7,588 nucleotides of DNA. Source: Spirochaeta sp. GTDB taxonomy: Bacteria > Spirochaetota > Spirochaetia > Sphaerochaetales > Sphaerochaetaceae. Below the pieces are notes generated by a model. That model was given only the letters and a program-made list of their open reading frames with translations. It made no database searches and was not told the origin of the DNA. Position 1 is the stretch's first letter, and each line of letters begins with the position of its first letter. Positions 6,303 to 7,588 of the stretch are shown here, in pieces. Location of the stretch: assembly GCA_020054965.1 (NCBI GenBank), contig JAIMZO010000069.1:1-7588 (forward strand). The letters run 5' to 3'. Both the position numbers and the translations under genes were made by a program.

Positions 6303-6324
6303 GAAATCTATGAGAAATCTATGA
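6303..6324 (+). repeat. Perfect tandem 11-bp direct repeat, possible response-regulator box
   Basis: GAAATCTATGA occurs twice head to tail (6303-6313 and 6314-6324). OmpR/PhoB-family regulators bind as head-to-tail dimers to direct repeats with 11-bp spacing. The gene that follows encodes such a regulator, so this is a good candidate autoregulatory site. The copy sequence is not itself a close match to the E. coli Pho box. Confidence 0.6.
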
Positions 6325-6333
6325 AAACACCGG

Positions 6334-6339
6334 GATAAT
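6334..6339 (+). promoter_or_regulatory. Candidate -10 of the response regulator gene
   Basis: GATAAT matches five of six consensus bases. There is no good -35 at 16-18 nt (TGAGAA at best); that place is taken by the tandem 11-bp repeat, which ends 9 nt upstream. This is the layout of an activator-dependent promoter. The predicted leader is about 24 nt. Confidence 0.45.
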
Positions 6340-6369
6340 CTTGCTTTCACGATGCAATGCAAGTAGTGT

Positions 6370-7050
6370 ATGGTCATGGAAACTATCTTGGTTGTTGAAG
6401 ATGATGGTGATATCCGGGAATTGGAGAGATACACACTCTCATCACTCGGATATACAGTCCTGGAAGCTGAACATGGCGCACAGGCCTTGGATTTACTCAA
6501 GAGTCATCACATTGATCTTATGGTGCTCGATATCATGATGCCGGTCCTCGATGGCCTCTCCACCATCAAGTCTGTTCGCTATCAGCTGAACAACCCTGTA
6601 CCCATCATCGTGGTCTCAGCGAGAGGGGAAGAGAGTGACATCATCACAGCCCTGGAGCTTGGAGCTGATGACTACCTGAGCAAGCCATTCAGTGCAAAAG
6701 TCCTTGCAAGCAAGATCAGGGCAGTACTGAGAAGAACACAGGAAATGGAACAGCAACACCTCATGGTACAAGCTGACGGCCTTGTCATGGACCAGCAAAA
6801 ACATCAGTGCATGCTTGATGGGGAAGAGATTGAACTCACTGCAACAGAGTTTGCCTTGCTCTATCTTTTGGCATCGAACCCTGAGCAAGTCTTCACGAGG
6901 AACCAGATCATCACCAAGGTCAAGGGAGATGATTACCCGGTAACCGACCGATCAATCGATGTCCAGATTGCTACGCTCAGAAAGAAACTGGGATCGTATG
7001 GAACCAGGATCAAAACCATCTGGGGAATCGGCTACACCTACAAGAACTGA
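6370..7050 (+). CDS. OmpR/PhoB-family two-component response regulator
   Basis: A 226-residue DNA-binding response regulator. The receiver domain (about 4-120) has the acidic pocket D11/D12, phospho-acceptor D54 in LMVLDIMMP, S83 in the switch position and K105 in SKPF, so it should be phosphorylatable. The C-terminal winged helix (about 130-225) shows ELTATEFALLYLLASN, the recognition-helix region DRSIDVQIATLRKKLG, and the wing IKTIWGIGYTY. ATG 6370 and ATG 6376 (giving METILVVEDD) are both possible starts; neither has a clear Shine-Dalgarno, and the second fits the family's N-terminus slightly better. No histidine kinase follows, since the next gene is on the other strand, so the partner is elsewhere or the regulator is an orphan. 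The tandem repeat upstream suggests autoregulation. Too little is known to name it phoB. Confidence 0.94.
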   Translation: MVMETILVVEDDGDIRELERYTLSSLGYTVLEAEHGAQALDLLKSHHIDLMVLDIMMPVLDGLSTIKSVRYQLNNPVPIIVVSARGEESDIITALELGADDYLSKPFSAKVLASKIRAVLRRTQEMEQQHLMVQADGLVMDQQKHQCMLDGEEIELTATEFALLYLLASNPEQVFTRNQIITKVKGDDYPVTDRSIDVQIATLRKKLGSYGTRIKTIWGIGYTYKN

Positions 7051-7055
7051 CAATC

Positions 7056-7588
7056 TCACTGTATCTTTTCCAGTAACCGGTAGAGGTCTGCCAGAAAGCT
7101 ATCGTCCTCTTCTGCAAATGGCGAGCAATTTTCCTCCGTCTCATCATCCGGCAGTAATGGTCCGACCCTGCTCTCATACTCATTCTCAAAGGCCTGGGAA
7201 ACATCCTCTTCGGTTGCACTCCCGTCTTGGATCTTCTCGATAATGGAGAGACTTTCATCGGTTATCCGCTGAATCCTTTCCAGCTCCCTTCCTTGTATCT
7301 CCAGCAGTTTCAATTGCTCCCTCTTCGAAAGAGGGACCTGCTGTAAATGTGATTGAAGGAGGTTAGCAGCAAAATTTGCCATACGCTCCCCCCTCTTGAT
7401 TCCTGCCTTCTCCCAAACTGCATAGGTTTCTTTCTCTTTCTGGATAAACACGGATGATTCACCAAGGAGATGCAGAGAAAGCACTGCCAGCTCTGATTCC
7501 ACAATCATAAGCGGGGTGTCTGGGGGAATGGTGGCAAAGAACTTCTCCCTACCCTTCAATGTGTCAGCACGTCCTCTTGCATAGTGAG
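7056..7588 (-). CDS. Uncharacterised protein, C-terminal 176 residues (runs off right edge)
   Basis: I do not recognise this protein. The frame stays open to the window edge, and the residues read there (HYARGRADTLKGREKFFATI) continue smoothly into the rest. I therefore treat it as cut off rather than starting at the TTG at 7557-7559, which lacks a properly spaced Shine-Dalgarno. A hydrophobic stretch (TPLMIVESELAVLSLHLLGE) is too mixed for a membrane segment. The middle (KREQLKLLEIQGRELERIQR and on) looks helical, possibly coiled coil. The tail is acidic (DDETEEN, AEEDDSF). No zinc, nucleotide-binding or catalytic motif is visible. Its stop lies 5 nt from the stop of the response regulator, facing it, with no terminator between. 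Coding is supported by the long open frame ending beside the neighbour's stop. Confidence 0.7.
   Translation of the reverse strand, partial: HYARGRADTLKGREKFFATIPPDTPLMIVESELAVLSLHLLGESSVFIQKEKETYAVWEKAGIKRGERMANFAANLLQSHLQQVPLSKREQLKLLEIQGRELERIQRITDESLSIIEKIQDGSATEEDVSQAFENEYESRVGPLLPDDETEENCSPFAEEDDSFLADLYRLLEKIQ

Noticed and set aside
6340..6363. CTTGC/GCAAG inverted repeat before the response regulator start
   Set aside because: Only 5 bp with a 14-nt loop; too weak to support a structure.
7056..7559. Complete gene starting at the TTG at 7557-7559
   Set aside because: No well-spaced Shine-Dalgarno, and the frame continues plausibly to the window edge, so a truncated gene is more likely.

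Overview
The window looks like ordinary chromosomal DNA of a Gram-negative-type (diderm) bacterium. It has a peptidoglycan synthesis gene, a putative outer-membrane beta-barrel protein and mid-range base composition. Protein style (CysS with a GGIDAIPVHHTNE-type zinc site, an acetate kinase with a C-terminal extension) makes me favour a spirochaete, perhaps Sphaerochaeta or a relative. That is pattern recognition, not a search result. I see no transposase, integrase, phage gene, CRISPR array, tRNA or rRNA.

Left part (1-2795, all minus strand), in transcription order: cysS (cysteinyl-tRNA synthetase), an ECF sigma factor, its probable zinc-finger membrane anti-sigma factor, a terminator-like hairpin, then the first 63 codons of valS (valyl-tRNA synthetase), which runs off the left edge. 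The first three genes are tightly packed (27 and 5 nt gaps) and probably form one operon. valS appears to have its own promoter overlapping the hairpin.

Middle (2796-4900): murB starts on the plus strand 51 nt from cysS, across a gap holding a C5-A6-G5 hairpin. murB converges on, and overlaps by 41 bp, a minus-strand gene for a putative secreted or outer-membrane beta-rich protein of unknown function. The last 12 residues of that protein are read from the antisense strand of murB.

Right part (4774-7588): a 127-nt divergent region with an 18-bp palindrome over a good promoter candidate precedes ackA (acetate kinase, all catalytic residues visible), which ends in a clear intrinsic terminator. 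Between this terminator and an OmpR/PhoB-type response regulator lies a perfect tandem 11-bp repeat, 9 nt upstream of a -10-like box. This is the layout of a PhoB-type activated promoter and suggests autoregulation. No histidine kinase is beside the regulator. A minus-strand gene of unknown function, cut by the right edge, converges on it with a 5-nt gap.

The genes fall into translation (cysS, valS), cell envelope (murB, the barrel protein, the sigma/anti-sigma pair that presumably senses an envelope signal) and acetyl-phosphate metabolism with signalling (ackA, response regulator). I found no convincing new multi-gene system. The points most worth a second look are the tandem repeat before the regulator, the C-terminal tail of the barrel protein, the ECF pair carried behind cysS, and the palindrome at the ackA promoter.
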